A stretch of DNA of 41,460 bases from CAG-273 sp964618105 (GTDB lineage: Bacteria; Bacillota; Clostridia; TANB77; CAG-508): the NCBI GenBank assembly GCA_964618105.1, contig CAZUAJ010000007.1, positions 1-41,460 of the forward strand, read 5' to 3'. The stretch's first letter is position 1. The number at the start of each line of letters is the position of its first letter. The notes beneath the pieces were generated by a model. The model did no database searches. It was given only the letters and a program-made list of their open reading frames with translations, and had not been told where the DNA came from. Below, in pieces: positions 30,306 to 39,867 of this stretch. Position numbers and translations under genes: made by a program.

Positions 30306-32672
30306 TTATTCTTCTGTACTTTCTGTAGTTGTCATTTTTAGTTCTTGCCATCTTTCCTTAGACATAAGAACTTCTCGCGGTTTGCTACCTTGATATCCCG
30401 ATATAACCCCTCTTTCTTCCATCTGGTCAATAATTCTTCCTGCTCTTGCATATCCTACTTTAAATCTTCTTTGTATAAATGATGTTGATGCTTGCCTTGT
30501 GTCCACAACTGTATCTATTGCTTCCATTAATAGTGGATCTGTTCCATCATCATCTGCTGCTTGTTCAGCTTCCAAATCTTTTTCTGTTTTATTTGCATTT
30601 TCTATTTGTTCTATTATATCCTCATTATACTTCACTTCGCCATTTGCTTTAATAAAGTCCACAATTCTTTCCACTTCTTTATCTGACACAAAAGCACCTT
30701 GAATTCTTGTAGGCTTTGTTGCTCCAGCCGGATAAAATAGCATATCTCCTTTGCCAAGCAATTTTTCAGCACCCACCATATCTAATATTGTTCTCGAATC
30801 TATTTGTGAAGATACAGCAAACGAAATTCTTGAAGGAATATTTGCCTTAATAATACCTGTAATAACATCAACAGAAGGTCTTTGTGTTGCTATTACTAAA
30901 TGCATACCTGCTGCCCTAGCCTTTTGAGCCAAACGGCAAATTGAATCCTCAACATCTTTTGAAGCAACCATCATTAAATCCGCAAGCTCATCTATAATTA
31001 TCACTATTTGTGGTAATACCCCAGAATCTTCTTGTCTTGCAGCTTCATTATAACCTTTAATATCTCTAACACCTTTTTTAGCAAAAATTTGATAACGATT
31101 TTCCATTTCTTGTACTGCCCACGCCAATGCCCCAGCTGCTTTCTTAGGGTCTGTTACAACCGGAATAAGCAAATGTGGTATTCCATTATACACAGAAAGT
31201 TCAACCACTTTTGGGTCAACCATTAAAAGCTTAACCTCACTTGGTTTTGATTTATATATTATACTTGAAATTAAAGTATTTATACATACACTTTTACCAG
31301 AACCTGTTGCACCCGCAATCAAAACGTGTGGCATTTTTGCTATATCAGTCACAACCGGTTCACCTGCAACATCTTTTCCTAAACCAAAAGCCAATTTTGA
31401 TTTATGATCTTGAAAAGCTCCCGACTCTATTATTTCTCTAAAATGAACTATTTCATTTTCTTTATTTGGAATTTCTATTCCAACTGCTTGTTTTCCTGGA
31501 ATTGGAGCTTCAATACGAATACTCTCAGCAGCTAAGTTTAATGCAATATCATCTGCTAAATTTGCAATTTTATTAACACGAACTCCTTCAGCTGGTTTTA
31601 ACTCATACCTTGTAATAGCTGGCCCAACAGATACATTTTCAACCTTAGCCGAAACTCCAAAACTATATAAAGTTTTTTGAAGTTTTGTAGCTGTATCCAT
31701 AACTGCCTTTTTACCACCTTTATTTGCTTTTTTCTCTGGTTCAGCCAATAACTGTACAGGTGGAAATTCATAATTTTCATCTTCTTCTGTAATAGTATGC
31801 TCCAATTGCAACACTTCTTTTGTTTTATCTTCTTTTTGTTCTTCAACTTTTTTAAACAAATTAGCATCAATTACATCTGGAGAAGTTTCTTCTTCTCTTT
31901 TCTTTCCTAGGAAAGGAATTTGTAAATCATCATGATTATATTTTTTCTTGTCTTCTTTTTCATTTTTATCATTTAAGTTTATTGTTAATTGCTCTTCAAA
32001 TTGAGAAGCAAGTTTCGCTGCTTCTTCCTGTTCCTTTATTTTTTTACCTTTTCTATCTTCTTGAATAATAGTAGTTTTTTCATAAGAATGTCTATTTTTT
32101 CTTTCTTGTTTCTTTTCTTCTTTTCGTTCTTCAATCTCATCTAATATTTCACTAATTTTTTCTGCCGGTCTTATTCCAAACATAAATATAAGTAAAATAA
32201 TTGCAACTCCCACAGTCAATATTATAGCTCCTGTAGAATCTAAAGCCTTAATTAGTGGAACAGCAATAATTGCGCCTATTGCTCCACCATCTAAATAACT
32301 TTCTTGTTTTCCATTCTCATAAGCTGTTTTTACTATATTACTAAAATTATCTTCGCATTGCAAATTTCCATTTAAAATACTAAAAAATGCTGCAATACAT
32401 AATAAAAACATTCCATATTGAATTAATTTGTGAGTCATATATTCCTTGTCATTATGTGTCATATATATTGCAATTAGCAAGGTTCCTATTGGAATAATAT
32501 ACTTTATAAAGCCCATTATTCCGCCAAGTGTAGGACTTAATACTCGACCTATACTTCCTGATTTTCCATATATTAAAATCATTAATAATATACTAAGTAC
32601 TATTAATGCAACAACAGCTATATTTACATCTATTTTATTTTTCTTTTTTCTTCCCCTTTTAGCCAACTGCAT
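30306..32672 (-). CDS. ftsK: DNA translocase FtsK/SpoIIIE
   Basis: A 788-aa septal DNA pump. Four membrane segments lie at about 17-35, 47-70, 84-100 and 131-166. They are followed by a Lys/Glu linker (180-330) and the motor: Walker A GATGSGKS (454-461), RecA-like domain with IIIDELADLMM (Walker B) and LVIATQRPSVDVITG. The C-terminal gamma winged helix (STSFIQRRFKVGYARAGRIID) reads chromosome polarity sequences. In spore-formers such a gene also moves DNA into the forespore. GAGGG precedes the ATG, and a REP-like repeat lies ~20 bp upstream. Confidence 0.95.
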   Translation of the reverse strand: MQLAKRGRKKKNKIDVNIAVVALIVLSILLMILIYGKSGSIGRVLSPTLGGIMGFIKYIIPIGTLLIAIYMTHNDKEYMTHKLIQYGMFLLCIAAFFSILNGNLQCEDNFSNIVKTAYENGKQESYLDGGAIGAIIAVPLIKALDSTGAIILTVGVAIILLIFMFGIRPAEKISEILDEIEERKEEKKQERKNRHSYEKTTIIQEDRKGKKIKEQEEAAKLASQFEEQLTINLNDKNEKEDKKKYNHDDLQIPFLGKKREEETSPDVIDANLFKKVEEQKEDKTKEVLQLEHTITEEDENYEFPPVQLLAEPEKKANKGGKKAVMDTATKLQKTLYSFGVSAKVENVSVGPAITRYELKPAEGVRVNKIANLADDIALNLAAESIRIEAPIPGKQAVGIEIPNKENEIVHFREIIESGAFQDHKSKLAFGLGKDVAGEPVVTDIAKMPHVLIAGATGSGKSVCINTLISSIIYKSKPSEVKLLMVDPKVVELSVYNGIPHLLIPVVTDPKKAAGALAWAVQEMENRYQIFAKKGVRDIKGYNEAARQEDSGVLPQIVIIIDELADLMMVASKDVEDSICRLAQKARAAGMHLVIATQRPSVDVITGIIKANIPSRISFAVSSQIDSRTILDMVGAEKLLGKGDMLFYPAGATKPTRIQGAFVSDKEVERIVDFIKANGEVKYNEDIIEQIENANKTEKDLEAEQAADDDGTDPLLMEAIDTVVDTRQASTSFIQRRFKVGYARAGRIIDQMEERGVISGYQGSKPREVLMSKERWQELKMTTTESTEE

Positions 32673-32691
32673 ACCCTCTTTTCCACATTTT

Positions 32692-32759
32692 TGTCAGTTT
32701 TGGGGACGTTCCTTCAACTGACATTTTTGTCAGTTAAAGGAACGTCCCTAAAACTGACA
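32692..32759. repeat. REP-like repeat upstream of ftsK
   Basis: Two inverted palindromic units (cores GGGGACGTTCC and GGAACGTCCC) around a TTTT spacer, of the same family as the clusters at 22 to 25 kb. It lies between the coiled-coil ATPase-like gene and ftsK. Confidence 0.85.
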
Positions 32760-32776
32760 TCCAACCTTCAAAATTA

Positions 32777-33214
32777 TTATTTTAGTTCTTTTCTATTATT
32801 TTGAATTACCTTCATTGCATCTTGTAGTGCAACTTCAATGCCTGCTAGAACACTATCTGCATAATCTTTTGTTCCTTTTGATATTTCTCTAGACATTTCA
32901 TTTGCTGTTTCTATTATCTCTACCTTTTTTTCGTAAGCCTTTCTTGTAATTTCGTGTTCATCTATCATAGATATAATTCTATTTTCAGCTTCTTTAATTA
33001 TTTCATCAGCTTCATTTTGTGCCTCTACTAAAATTCTTTGTCTTTCTTCTTTAACCCATTTTGCTTGTTTTAATTCTTCTGGCAATTTTAATCTAACTTC
33101 TTTAATAATGTCTAAAATTTCTTCTTTGTCAACTATACATTTACTAGAAAAAGGTACTGTTCTACTTTTTTCTAACATATCTTCTAAAGTTTCTAATAAG
33201 GTGAATATTTCCAT
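32777..33214 (-). CDS. Coiled-coil ATP-synthase-b-like protein (145 aa)
   Basis: A mostly helical protein (EELKQAKWVKEERQRILVEA, ADEIIKEAENRIISMID) with the Ala/Glu/Lys pattern of b-subunit or DivIVA-like coiled coils. No membrane helix or nucleotide motif. A protein of this kind is common next to rsmD in Clostridia and is often labelled ATPase without evidence. AAAGGGG precedes the ATG. Function unknown. Confidence 0.7.
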   Translation of the reverse strand: MEIFTLLETLEDMLEKSRTVPFSSKCIVDKEEILDIIKEVRLKLPEELKQAKWVKEERQRILVEAQNEADEIIKEAENRIISMIDEHEITRKAYEKKVEIIETANEMSREISKGTKDYADSVLAGIEVALQDAMKVIQNNRKELK

Positions 33215-33238
33215 TGTTTTACCCCTTTCAAAGCACTT

Positions 33239-33799
33239 TTATATGCTTTTTGCTAAGAATATAAGAGTCACTCTTCCATATTTTCTTATATCTTTTACAT
33301 CTATATCTAAATTTTCTAATTCAAGTAATTCTCGTTTCTCATCATCAGTTTCTATTATTATTATTCCTTTTTCTTTTAATAAATTAAAGGACAAAATTCT
33401 TTTTACAGAATCCACTGCTATATTAGTTTGATATGGCGGATCAATATATACAAAATCAAATTGTACTTTTTGCTCATTTAATAATTTCAGTGTTTTTTTA
33501 TAGTCTTTATTGATTACTACAGCTTTATCTTTCATTTTTGTTTTTTCTAAATTAGTATATATCATTTTTGTAGAAGCAGTATTCTTTTCGCACAAATATG
33601 CTTTTTGGGCTTCTCTGCTCAAAAATTCAATTGAAATTGCTCCACTTCCTGCAAATAAATCTAAAACTATTGAGTTTTGTATTTTATTTTGAATAATATT
33701 AAATAAAGATTCTTTTACTCTATCAAGTGTTGGTCTTGTTGAAAGACTTTCAATTGAATTCAATTTAGTCCCTTTTGCTGTTCCACTAATTACTCTCAT
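33239..33799 (-). CDS. rsmD: 16S rRNA (guanine-966-N2) methyltransferase RsmD
   Basis: A 186-aa class I methyltransferase that modifies G966 in 16S rRNA. It opens MRVISGTAKGTKL and has TRPTLDRVKESLFNII, the AdoMet loop LDLFAGSGAISIE and the catalytic YIDPPYQTN. Length and motifs are complete. A promoter on the same strand (TTTACA, complement of 33949-33954; 17 nt; TATAAT, complement of 33926-33931) lies 130 bp upstream. coaD, a frequent next gene, is not here. Confidence 0.93.
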   Translation of the reverse strand: MRVISGTAKGTKLNSIESLSTRPTLDRVKESLFNIIQNKIQNSIVLDLFAGSGAISIEFLSREAQKAYLCEKNTASTKMIYTNLEKTKMKDKAVVINKDYKKTLKLLNEQKVQFDFVYIDPPYQTNIAVDSVKRILSFNLLKEKGIIIIETDDEKRELLELENLDIDVKDIRKYGRVTLIFLAKSI

Positions 33800-33925
33800 A
33801 ATACCTCTATAATGATATACATATATTTTATATTTTTATATTGATATGTCAATGTTTTTAACATAAATGTAATATTATTTTAATGCAATTGTAATAATGT
33901 TATTGTTTTGTAATATTGCATTAGA

Positions 33926-33954
33926 ATTATATATTAAATTATGTCAAATGTAAA
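33926..33954 (-). promoter_or_regulatory. Promoter of rsmD
   Basis: TTTACA, 17 nt, TATAAT on the - strand, downstream of the hairpins that end divIVA. Confidence 0.55.
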
Positions 33955-33962
33955 GAGATTTT

Positions 33963-33988
33963 ACCTAAAAAGTAATGTCTTTTTAGGT
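33963..33988 (-). other. Perfect 10-bp hairpin
   Basis: ACCTAAAAAG, 6-nt loop, CTTTTTAGGT. AT-rich with no U-run outside the stem. It lies right after the larger hairpin on the divIVA transcript, so it may share in ending it. Confidence 0.5.
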
Positions 33989-33998
33989 TTATCAATAA

Positions 33999-34048
33999 GG
34001 ACGTAGAAAAATGATAACACACACACGTATTTTCATTTCTCTACGCCC
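33999..34048 (-). ncRNA. Long hairpin after divIVA, - strand RNA
   Basis: A 16-bp stem (GGGCGTAGAGAAATGA with TCATTTTTCTACGTCC) around an 18-nt loop. It is complete only as - strand RNA, where two positions form G-U pairs; on the + strand those are A-C mismatches. It may be the divIVA terminator or a structured element. A 13-codon ORF (MKIRVCVIIFLRPY) spans it. Confidence 0.45.
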
Positions 34049-34061
34049 CCTATTTGCATTT

Positions 34062-34511
34062 TTAGTTTTTGTTTACGTCTTTTAATAATTCTAATTGAGA
34101 AATAAGAAGTGATTCCATTTTTGCTTTATACACATCAAATTGTTTTTGTAATTCTTCTAATTCCTTTTGTTTCATTGTAATTTCTTGTTCAAGTTCTATA
34201 ACTGCTTGTTTAGCACTTGCTTGTGCTTCATTTAATATTGCTTCTGCTTGCTGTTTTGCTAGATTTTTTACATCTTCAGCAGCAGTTTGTGCCATAATTA
34301 AAGTATTGTTTAATGTACTTTCAATATTTTTGTATTTTGCCATATCTTCTTGCATGTCTTCTATTTTGTTTTTTGCTTCTGTTGTTTCTTTATATAATTT
34401 TTCATAGTCGGTTGTTAATTCATCTAAAAATTCATCAACTTCATCCACACTATAGCCATTCATCATTTGTTTTGAAAATTTTTTATTTTCAATGTCTAAA
34501 GGTGTAAGCAT
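34062..34511 (-). CDS. divIVA: DivIVA-family cell division protein
   Basis: A 149-aa coiled-coil protein that marks curved membrane at poles and septa. The N-terminal membrane-binding domain has MLTPLDIENKKFSKQMMNGY and VDEVDEFLDELTTDY. A long coiled coil covers the rest. AGGAGG lies 7 nt before the ATG. The gene follows sepF by 15 bp, a conserved pairing in Bacillota. It is shorter than many homologues, ending LLKDVNKN. Confidence 0.93.
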   Translation of the reverse strand: MLTPLDIENKKFSKQMMNGYSVDEVDEFLDELTTDYEKLYKETTEAKNKIEDMQEDMAKYKNIESTLNNTLIMAQTAAEDVKNLAKQQAEAILNEAQASAKQAVIELEQEITMKQKELEELQKQFDVYKAKMESLLISQLELLKDVNKN

Positions 34512-34526
34512 ATTTATTCCTCCTAA

Positions 34527-35003
34527 TTAATTTCCATTTCTTAGCCATGAAACTGATAATTTATTTTTTATTTCATCTCTTGCCATTTCATTTTCAATGT
34601 CATAATTAAATGGCGCAATTAGCACTATAGAATTAGAAATTTTTTGCATGTGACCATCTAATGCATGTACTGCACCAGATACAACATCTATAATTCTTCT
34701 TGCAACATCTTTGTTAACATATTCTAAGTTAACTATTACAGATTTCTTTTGTTTTAATAAATCACAAATTGTTGCAGCTTGTTCAAAAGTAGTTGGTTGA
34801 GAAATAACCATTTTTACTTGTTGAACTTGAGGCATACTAACAACTTTGCTATTACTTTTTCTTCCCCATAGTTTTCTTTCTTCTTGCTCTTCTTCTTCAT
34901 CGTTTTCAACTTCATCTATTTCATATTCTTCTTTTTCTTCTTCATCTGTTGCTGGATCCATTCTAAATAAATCCCATACTTTTTCCATTATAGCTCCTGC
35001 CAT
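34527..35003 (-). CDS. sepF: Cell division protein SepF
   Basis: A 158-aa protein that links FtsZ to the membrane. The N-terminal amphipathic helix is MAGAIMEKVWDLF. A very acidic linker (EEEKEEYEIDEVENDEEEEQ) follows, then the SepF fold (SMPQVQQVKMVISQPTTFEQ, VNLEYVNKDVARRIIDVVSG, KISNSIVLIAP). The start is the ATG with GGGAGG 9 nt upstream. A promoter (TTGACA, complement of 35076-35081; 17 nt; GATACT, complement of 35053-35058) lies just upstream. Confidence 0.94.
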   Translation of the reverse strand: MAGAIMEKVWDLFRMDPATDEEEKEEYEIDEVENDEEEEQEERKLWGRKSNSKVVSMPQVQQVKMVISQPTTFEQAATICDLLKQKKSVIVNLEYVNKDVARRIIDVVSGAVHALDGHMQKISNSIVLIAPFNYDIENEMARDEIKNKLSVSWLRNGN

Positions 35004-35052
35004 TTTAAACAACCTCCCAATAATTACTTGTCCTTAGTTTTTAACTGTATTT

Positions 35053-35081
35053 AGTATCCAACTTTTCTGCCTTGTTGTCAA
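35053..35081 (-). promoter_or_regulatory. Promoter of the sepF-divIVA unit
   Basis: TTGACA, 17 nt, GATACT on the - strand, 50 bp before sepF. Confidence 0.6.
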
Positions 35082-35107
35082 TAGTTTTTTTGTTTGTAAT
35101 AATAATT

Positions 35108-35140
35108 TAATATATTTGTAATATATTTGTAATATATTTA
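35108..35140. repeat. Three tandem 11-bp repeats
   Basis: TAATATATTTG twice and TAATATATTTA once, ending on the stop codon of the HlyD-like gene. Probably replication slippage in AT-rich DNA. Confidence 0.6.
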
Positions 35141-36397
35141 TGTCGGATTTTTTAGTATTTCGTCATATAATGTTAAAGTTTTTCTATTTGTAATTTCTTC
35201 ACTTGTATACCCTAGTTCTTTTAAATCATCACTAGTATAGTTATCAACTATAGAATATTTATCATTTTGTCTTAAAACTTTTACTAAAATTTTATCTTGA
35301 TACCCATTTCTCGTTCTTGTTACATAAGCAATTTGGTTTTCCCCTTTTGTTTCATAACCTATAGCAGTATTTGGTATTTTTTTTCCACTATAGCTCCACC
35401 ATATTATATCAAAAGAAACCTTTCTATAACTTACCAGCTCCTGTACCTGTTCATCAATTTCAAATATAATTACAGTTTTATTTTCTTCTTTTGATATATA
35501 TTTTATTATACCAGTAATTTCTTCATAATTTGAAACTCTTAGTTTAACGGTTTCGTCTAATTCTACATTCATGGCTTGCTCAGAACTTAAAACACACGCT
35601 ATATAACACTCAAAATTATTTATAACTTTAGCACTTTCTTTGCTATCTGCAACTAATTGTCCTGTTTTCAAATTCAAATTTTCTAAAAATTCCACATTTA
35701 TTTTTGAAAAATCATTAGCGGTAAGAACTTCTTCATATCCATCCACTTTATACGAAACCGCTCCACTTATTGGTGCAGTTACATATTCAGCTCCTTCATT
35801 CAATTGATTTTCATATTTACTTCTTTCATTAATAAGCTTTTTCAAATATGAGCCAGCAGAACTATATTCCCCTGCTATTTTAGCTTTTTTTACAATATTA
35901 TTTGAAATTTCTTTTTTAATTTTATTAATATTTTGTATACTATTTTCATTTCTAAGTTCCATTATTTGATTTTCAATTTGCTTTTCTAAAGCTTTTGTGT
36001 CACTTGTAAATAAATTAGTTTCTTTTGATAATGCTTCATCTATTTTTTCGTCCAAATCTTTAATTTTACTTATTAGATTATTCTCTCCAGAAGAAAAATA
36101 CCTAAAAATTGATTCTCCTTTTGCTACTCTTTCTCCTTCAGTTTTTATTTGTTCTATTCCATTTTTATAGTTTAAACCCTTCACAATTGTTTCTTCCCTA
36201 ATTATATAGCCTATAGACTTTTCTTCTTGATAAATTTTGCCTTGTTGTACTGTAAATGTATCTGTTGGATTTTTTATAAAAACTATTACTTTATAAATAC
36301 AAAATATTATAATACTAATTATTATAATAGAAAAAATTAAAGCGTTTTTGTTTAATTTTTTTAGACTTATTTTATTCTTTTTTTTATTTTTCCCCAC
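35138..36397 (-). CDS. HlyD-like membrane-fusion protein (419 aa)
   Basis: One N-terminal membrane helix (ALIFSIIIISIIIFCIYKVIVF) and an extracytoplasmic HlyD/RND-type adaptor: barrel-sandwich halves around a coiled coil (about 105 to 205), with the characteristic YVTAPISGAVSYKVDG hinge. No transporter gene is adjacent, so it is probably not a classic efflux adaptor. Homologues lie beside sepF in many Clostridia and may link to division. The start is GTG with GGAGG 6 nt upstream, overlapping miaA by 14 bp. Confidence 0.8.
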   Translation of the reverse strand: MGKNKKKNKISLKKLNKNALIFSIIIISIIIFCIYKVIVFIKNPTDTFTVQQGKIYQEEKSIGYIIREETIVKGLNYKNGIEQIKTEGERVAKGESIFRYFSSGENNLISKIKDLDEKIDEALSKETNLFTSDTKALEKQIENQIMELRNENSIQNINKIKKEISNNIVKKAKIAGEYSSAGSYLKKLINERSKYENQLNEGAEYVTAPISGAVSYKVDGYEEVLTANDFSKINVEFLENLNLKTGQLVADSKESAKVINNFECYIACVLSSEQAMNVELDETVKLRVSNYEEITGIIKYISKEENKTVIIFEIDEQVQELVSYRKVSFDIIWWSYSGKKIPNTAIGYETKGENQIAYVTRTRNGYQDKILVKVLRQNDKYSIVDNYTSDDLKELGYTSEEITNRKTLTLYDEILKNPT

Positions 36398-37310
36398 TGT
36401 ATTCCTCCAAAATACATTGTATATTTTCTTCTACTGGTACTAAACCATTTAGCCATTTTATATCTTTATTTTTTCTAAACCAGGTTAATTGTCTTTTTGC
36501 ATATCTTCTAGTTTCCATTTTTAATTTTTCTATCATCTCTTCTTTAGTTAATTCATCGTTTAAATAGCTTACAACTTCTTTATATCCTAAGCCTTGCATT
36601 GCAGTTGGAAATTCCTTGTATTTTTCAACAAGTTCTTGTACTTCTTTAATTAAGCCTTGTTCTATCATAATGTCAACTCTTTTATTTATACGTTCATATA
36701 ATATTTCTCTTTCCATATTAATTGCAAAAATCAAGTATTCATAAGGAGATGGAATTAACCTTGATTCTATCTCTAATTGAGTTTTAGTTTTTCCTGTTTG
36801 ATGATATATTTCTAAAACTCTCATTATTCTTTTTTTATCATTTTTACTAATAGACTGCATAGCCATTTCATCTATTTGTTTAGCCTTTTCATATAAATTT
36901 TCTAGTCCTTGTTCTTCTATTATTTTTTCAAGTTCTTTTCTGTAATTTAAATCAATCTCAATTTCAGGATATGTAATATTTTTTGTTAAAGCATCCACAT
37001 ATAAGCCCGTACCACCTACAACAATTGGCACTTTATTACGTTTTAAAATATTATTTATTTCTTTTACAGCTGTTTCTTTATAATCCGCAACACTATATCT
37101 GTCGCTTGGTGAAACAAAATCTAGCATATAATGTGGTATTCCTTGCATCTCTTGAGTTGTTGGCTTTGCTGTTCCTATATTCATTTCTTTATATATTTGC
37201 ATTGAATCAGACGAAATAATTTCTCCATCTATTTTTTTTGCAAGTTCAATAGAAAGCCCTGTTTTTCCAGAAGCTGTTGGGCCACATATAACAATCACTT
37301 TGGGTTTCAT
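36384..37310 (-). CDS. miaA: tRNA dimethylallyltransferase MiaA
   Basis: A 308-aa enzyme that adds the dimethylallyl group to A37 of UNN-reading tRNAs. The P-loop is GPTASGKTGLSIEL (10 to 23). SSDSMQIYKEMNIGTAKP, IVVGGTGLYVDAL and AMQGLGYKEV are the other family landmarks. The tail RRYAKRQLTWFRK is present. AAGGAG precedes the ATG. It follows the membrane-protein gene by 18 bp in the mutL operon. Confidence 0.96.
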   Translation of the reverse strand: MKPKVIVICGPTASGKTGLSIELAKKIDGEIISSDSMQIYKEMNIGTAKPTTQEMQGIPHYMLDFVSPSDRYSVADYKETAVKEINNILKRNKVPIVVGGTGLYVDALTKNITYPEIEIDLNYRKELEKIIEEQGLENLYEKAKQIDEMAMQSISKNDKKRIMRVLEIYHQTGKTKTQLEIESRLIPSPYEYLIFAINMEREILYERINKRVDIMIEQGLIKEVQELVEKYKEFPTAMQGLGYKEVVSYLNDELTKEEMIEKLKMETRRYAKRQLTWFRKNKDIKWLNGLVPVEENIQCILEEYSGEK

Positions 37311-37328
37311 ATAGTTTCTCTCCTTACA

Positions 37329-37757
37329 TTATTTTGCTAATTGAATTATACTTAAAATACCATTTTGAATGTCCTTAAAATAGAAAAATTCTAATATTAG
37401 TATAATAATTAAAATTATAGTTATTAATATAACGCGGTTTTTAAATTTATCTTGTTTTAATTTGTTTTGTTTAAAATATTTATATGACTTAGCTAAAAAA
37501 GGTAAAACAACCATACTATTTATTGGAACAAAAGTAAATGTAATAAGGTTTTTACCAATATCAGCATTATTTCCCAAATCTATTCCTTTTGTACTTAGCC
37601 AATATATCAAAGATACCAATAAATACATTATTGCTGTTCCAATTACAATAAATATTAGCTTCTCTTTTTGCTCTATTTCTTCACCTAAAAATTTGTATGT
37701 CATAAAAATTGCTGCTAAATTTAATATTAAAATACAAAAATAAATAATTACAACCAT
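37329..37757 (-). CDS. Membrane protein with about four helices (142 aa)
   Basis: Hydrophobic segments at about 1-22, 33-55, 68-88 and 110-128, with short charged loops. I do not recognise the family. It lies between mutL and miaA with gaps of 13 and 18 bp, so it is co-transcribed. AAGGAG lies 7 nt before the ATG. Confidence 0.78.
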   Translation of the reverse strand: MVVIIYFCILILNLAAIFMTYKFLGEEIEQKEKLIFIVIGTAIMYLLVSLIYWLSTKGIDLGNNADIGKNLITFTFVPINSMVVLPFLAKSYKYFKQNKLKQDKFKNRVILITIILIIILILEFFYFKDIQNGILSIIQLAK

Positions 37758-37770
37758 TGTTTTTCTCCTT

Positions 37771-39867
37771 CTATCTTCTTGAAAATTTCTTTTCTATATC
37801 ATTTTTTGTCATTTTAATTGCTGTTGGTCTACCGTGTGGGCAAGTAAATGGATTTGGAAGTACCAACAGTTGTTTTAATAAATTGTCTACTTCTATTTCA
37901 GTAAGTGCCATATTTGCTTTTACCGCCGCCTTACAAGCTACTGTTGCAATAAACTTTTCTTCTATTTCTTGTTTTGCAGTTCTTGCAACAGTATTTATTT
38001 CGTCTAAAGTTTCCAAAAATAGTTCTTTTGTATCAAGTTCCAAACATATATTAGGGACTCCACTTAATTTTATTGTATTTTCGCCAAATTCTTCTAACAT
38101 AAAACCTGCTTTTTCAAACATTTCCATATTTTCCTTAGCTATGTCCATTTCTTTATGTGATAAATTTATAATATCTGGTAATAGCATTAATTGTGATTCT
38201 TTTTCTGTATCACTATAATAATTTTTCTTAACTTTTTCATATAAAATTCTTTCGTGTGCTGCATGTTGATCTAATATATATAACTCATTATTTAACTCTA
38301 AAATTATATATGTTGAAAATGCTATACCAATAAATTTGTATGAAGGAATTTCATTTTTTACTTCTTTAAATATAGAAACATTTTCTAAAGAAGTCATTTC
38401 TTGTGGTTTTACAGTTATTTTCTCTTCTTTTTCCTTTTCTTCTTTAACCTGTTTTCTTACTTCTGAAGGCATTGTTCCAAATGTTTTAATATACATTTCA
38501 TCAAAATTTTTTGTATTATACTCAGCCTTTACGTCATCTAATTTGTTTATATTATTTATAAATTTCTCACCATCTTCAGCAATTGTTGTATTATTACTTA
38601 CTGGTAATTCATACTTTTCGCTATCTTCAGTTACTTTTTCTTCATTTTGCGTATCATTAGCCCTAAACTTATTTGTATATATTTGAGCAATTAAATTACT
38701 TTTGTCTTCTATTTCTTCAGTTTCTTCTTTTTTAAACTTTTTAAAAAGTCCGCCAAAGGTTTTTTCTTCAATTTTGTTATCATATCTGATTTGCTCAACT
38801 GGAGCAGTATTAACCATTATAGTATCCATTGAAACTGTTTTTATTTCTTCTGGTTCTTTTTCTGTATCTGCTACCAAATCTCCTTTTAGCAAACTATCTT
38901 TTATAGAATGATACACTGCTTTAAATACTTTGTTATCTTCTTCAAATCGCACTTCTAATTTTGCAGGATGTACATTAACATCCACTTTTTGTGGATTCAT
39001 TTCAACATTTAATACTAAAAATCCATATTTTCCAATAGTAATTAAACCTTTATATCCCTGTTCTGCTGCACTTGTTAGTGTTTTATCTTTTACATATCTC
39101 TTATTTACAAAAAATAATTGATTTGCACGATTTGAACGAGCAATTACAGGTTTACCAATTACCCCTGTAACTGTTATATCTTCATAATTGTAATTCACTT
39201 CTAAAATATTATCAGCAATGTCCTTACCATATATACTATAAATAGTGGTCTTAAAGTCATTGTTTCCAGATGTTTGAATTATGGTTTTTCCTGTATTTAT
39301 TAATTTAACAGCAATTTCTGGATGTATTAATGCAATTCTTGTTACTACATCTTCTATATAGCCCGCTTCTGTAAAGTCTTTTTTTAAAAATTTATATCTA
39401 ACTGGTGTATTAAAAAATAAATCTGTAATTACAATAGTTGTTCCTTTTGGGCAACCTGCTTCTTCTTTATTTTTTATCACTCCACCTTCTACATTAATTT
39501 TATATCCTATTTCATTTTCTACATATTTAGACGTTAATTCAACTCTACTAATAGCTGCTATACTTGCCAAAGCTTCACCTCTAAACCCCATTGACTTAAC
39601 TGTTTCTAGGTCTTCTGCCTTTCTAATTTTTGATGTAGCATGTCTTTCAAAAGCTATTTCCATATCATCTGGTGCAAACCCCTTGCCATTGTCTGTTATA
39701 CGTATATACGAAATTCCACCATTTTTTATTTCCACAGTTACAGCTGTTGCACCAGCATCTATTGAATTTTCCATTAATTCCTTTACAACAGATGCTGGTC
39801 TTTCAATTACTTCACCAGCTGCTATTTTATTTATTGTATTATCATCTAATAAAACTATATTTCCCAT
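37771..39867 (-). CDS. mutL: DNA mismatch repair protein MutL (endonuclease type)
   Basis: A 698-aa repair protein. The GHKL ATPase has GEVIERPASVVKELMENSID, ITDNGKGF and MGFRGEALASI. After a low-complexity linker (about 330 to 480) the C-terminal domain carries DQHAAHERI and the Zn-site CPHGRPT at the end, the metal-binding endonuclease set of MutH-less bacteria. The start is MGNIVLLD with GGAGG 8 nt upstream; an earlier ATG lies inside that site. No mutS is in view. Confidence 0.95.
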   Translation of the reverse strand: MGNIVLLDDNTINKIAAGEVIERPASVVKELMENSIDAGATAVTVEIKNGGISYIRITDNGKGFAPDDMEIAFERHATSKIRKAEDLETVKSMGFRGEALASIAAISRVELTSKYVENEIGYKINVEGGVIKNKEEAGCPKGTTIVITDLFFNTPVRYKFLKKDFTEAGYIEDVVTRIALIHPEIAVKLINTGKTIIQTSGNNDFKTTIYSIYGKDIADNILEVNYNYEDITVTGVIGKPVIARSNRANQLFFVNKRYVKDKTLTSAAEQGYKGLITIGKYGFLVLNVEMNPQKVDVNVHPAKLEVRFEEDNKVFKAVYHSIKDSLLKGDLVADTEKEPEEIKTVSMDTIMVNTAPVEQIRYDNKIEEKTFGGLFKKFKKEETEEIEDKSNLIAQIYTNKFRANDTQNEEKVTEDSEKYELPVSNNTTIAEDGEKFINNINKLDDVKAEYNTKNFDEMYIKTFGTMPSEVRKQVKEEKEKEEKITVKPQEMTSLENVSIFKEVKNEIPSYKFIGIAFSTYIILELNNELYILDQHAAHERILYEKVKKNYYSDTEKESQLMLLPDIINLSHKEMDIAKENMEMFEKAGFMLEEFGENTIKLSGVPNICLELDTKELFLETLDEINTVARTAKQEIEEKFIATVACKAAVKANMALTEIEVDNLLKQLLVLPNPFTCPHGRPTAIKMTKNDIEKKFSRR

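Noticed and set aside
32446..32721. 91-aa + strand frame ending CQFWGRSFN
   Set aside because: Mostly antisense to ftsK. Its end shows the repeat can be read open, but there is no evidence that this frame is translated.
35108..35140. 11-bp tandem repeats as a regulatory array
   Set aside because: Pure AT slippage repeat at a stop codon, with no dyad and no promoter overlap.
37757..38218. 153-aa + strand reading frame
   Set aside because: Antisense to mutL, no ribosome site.
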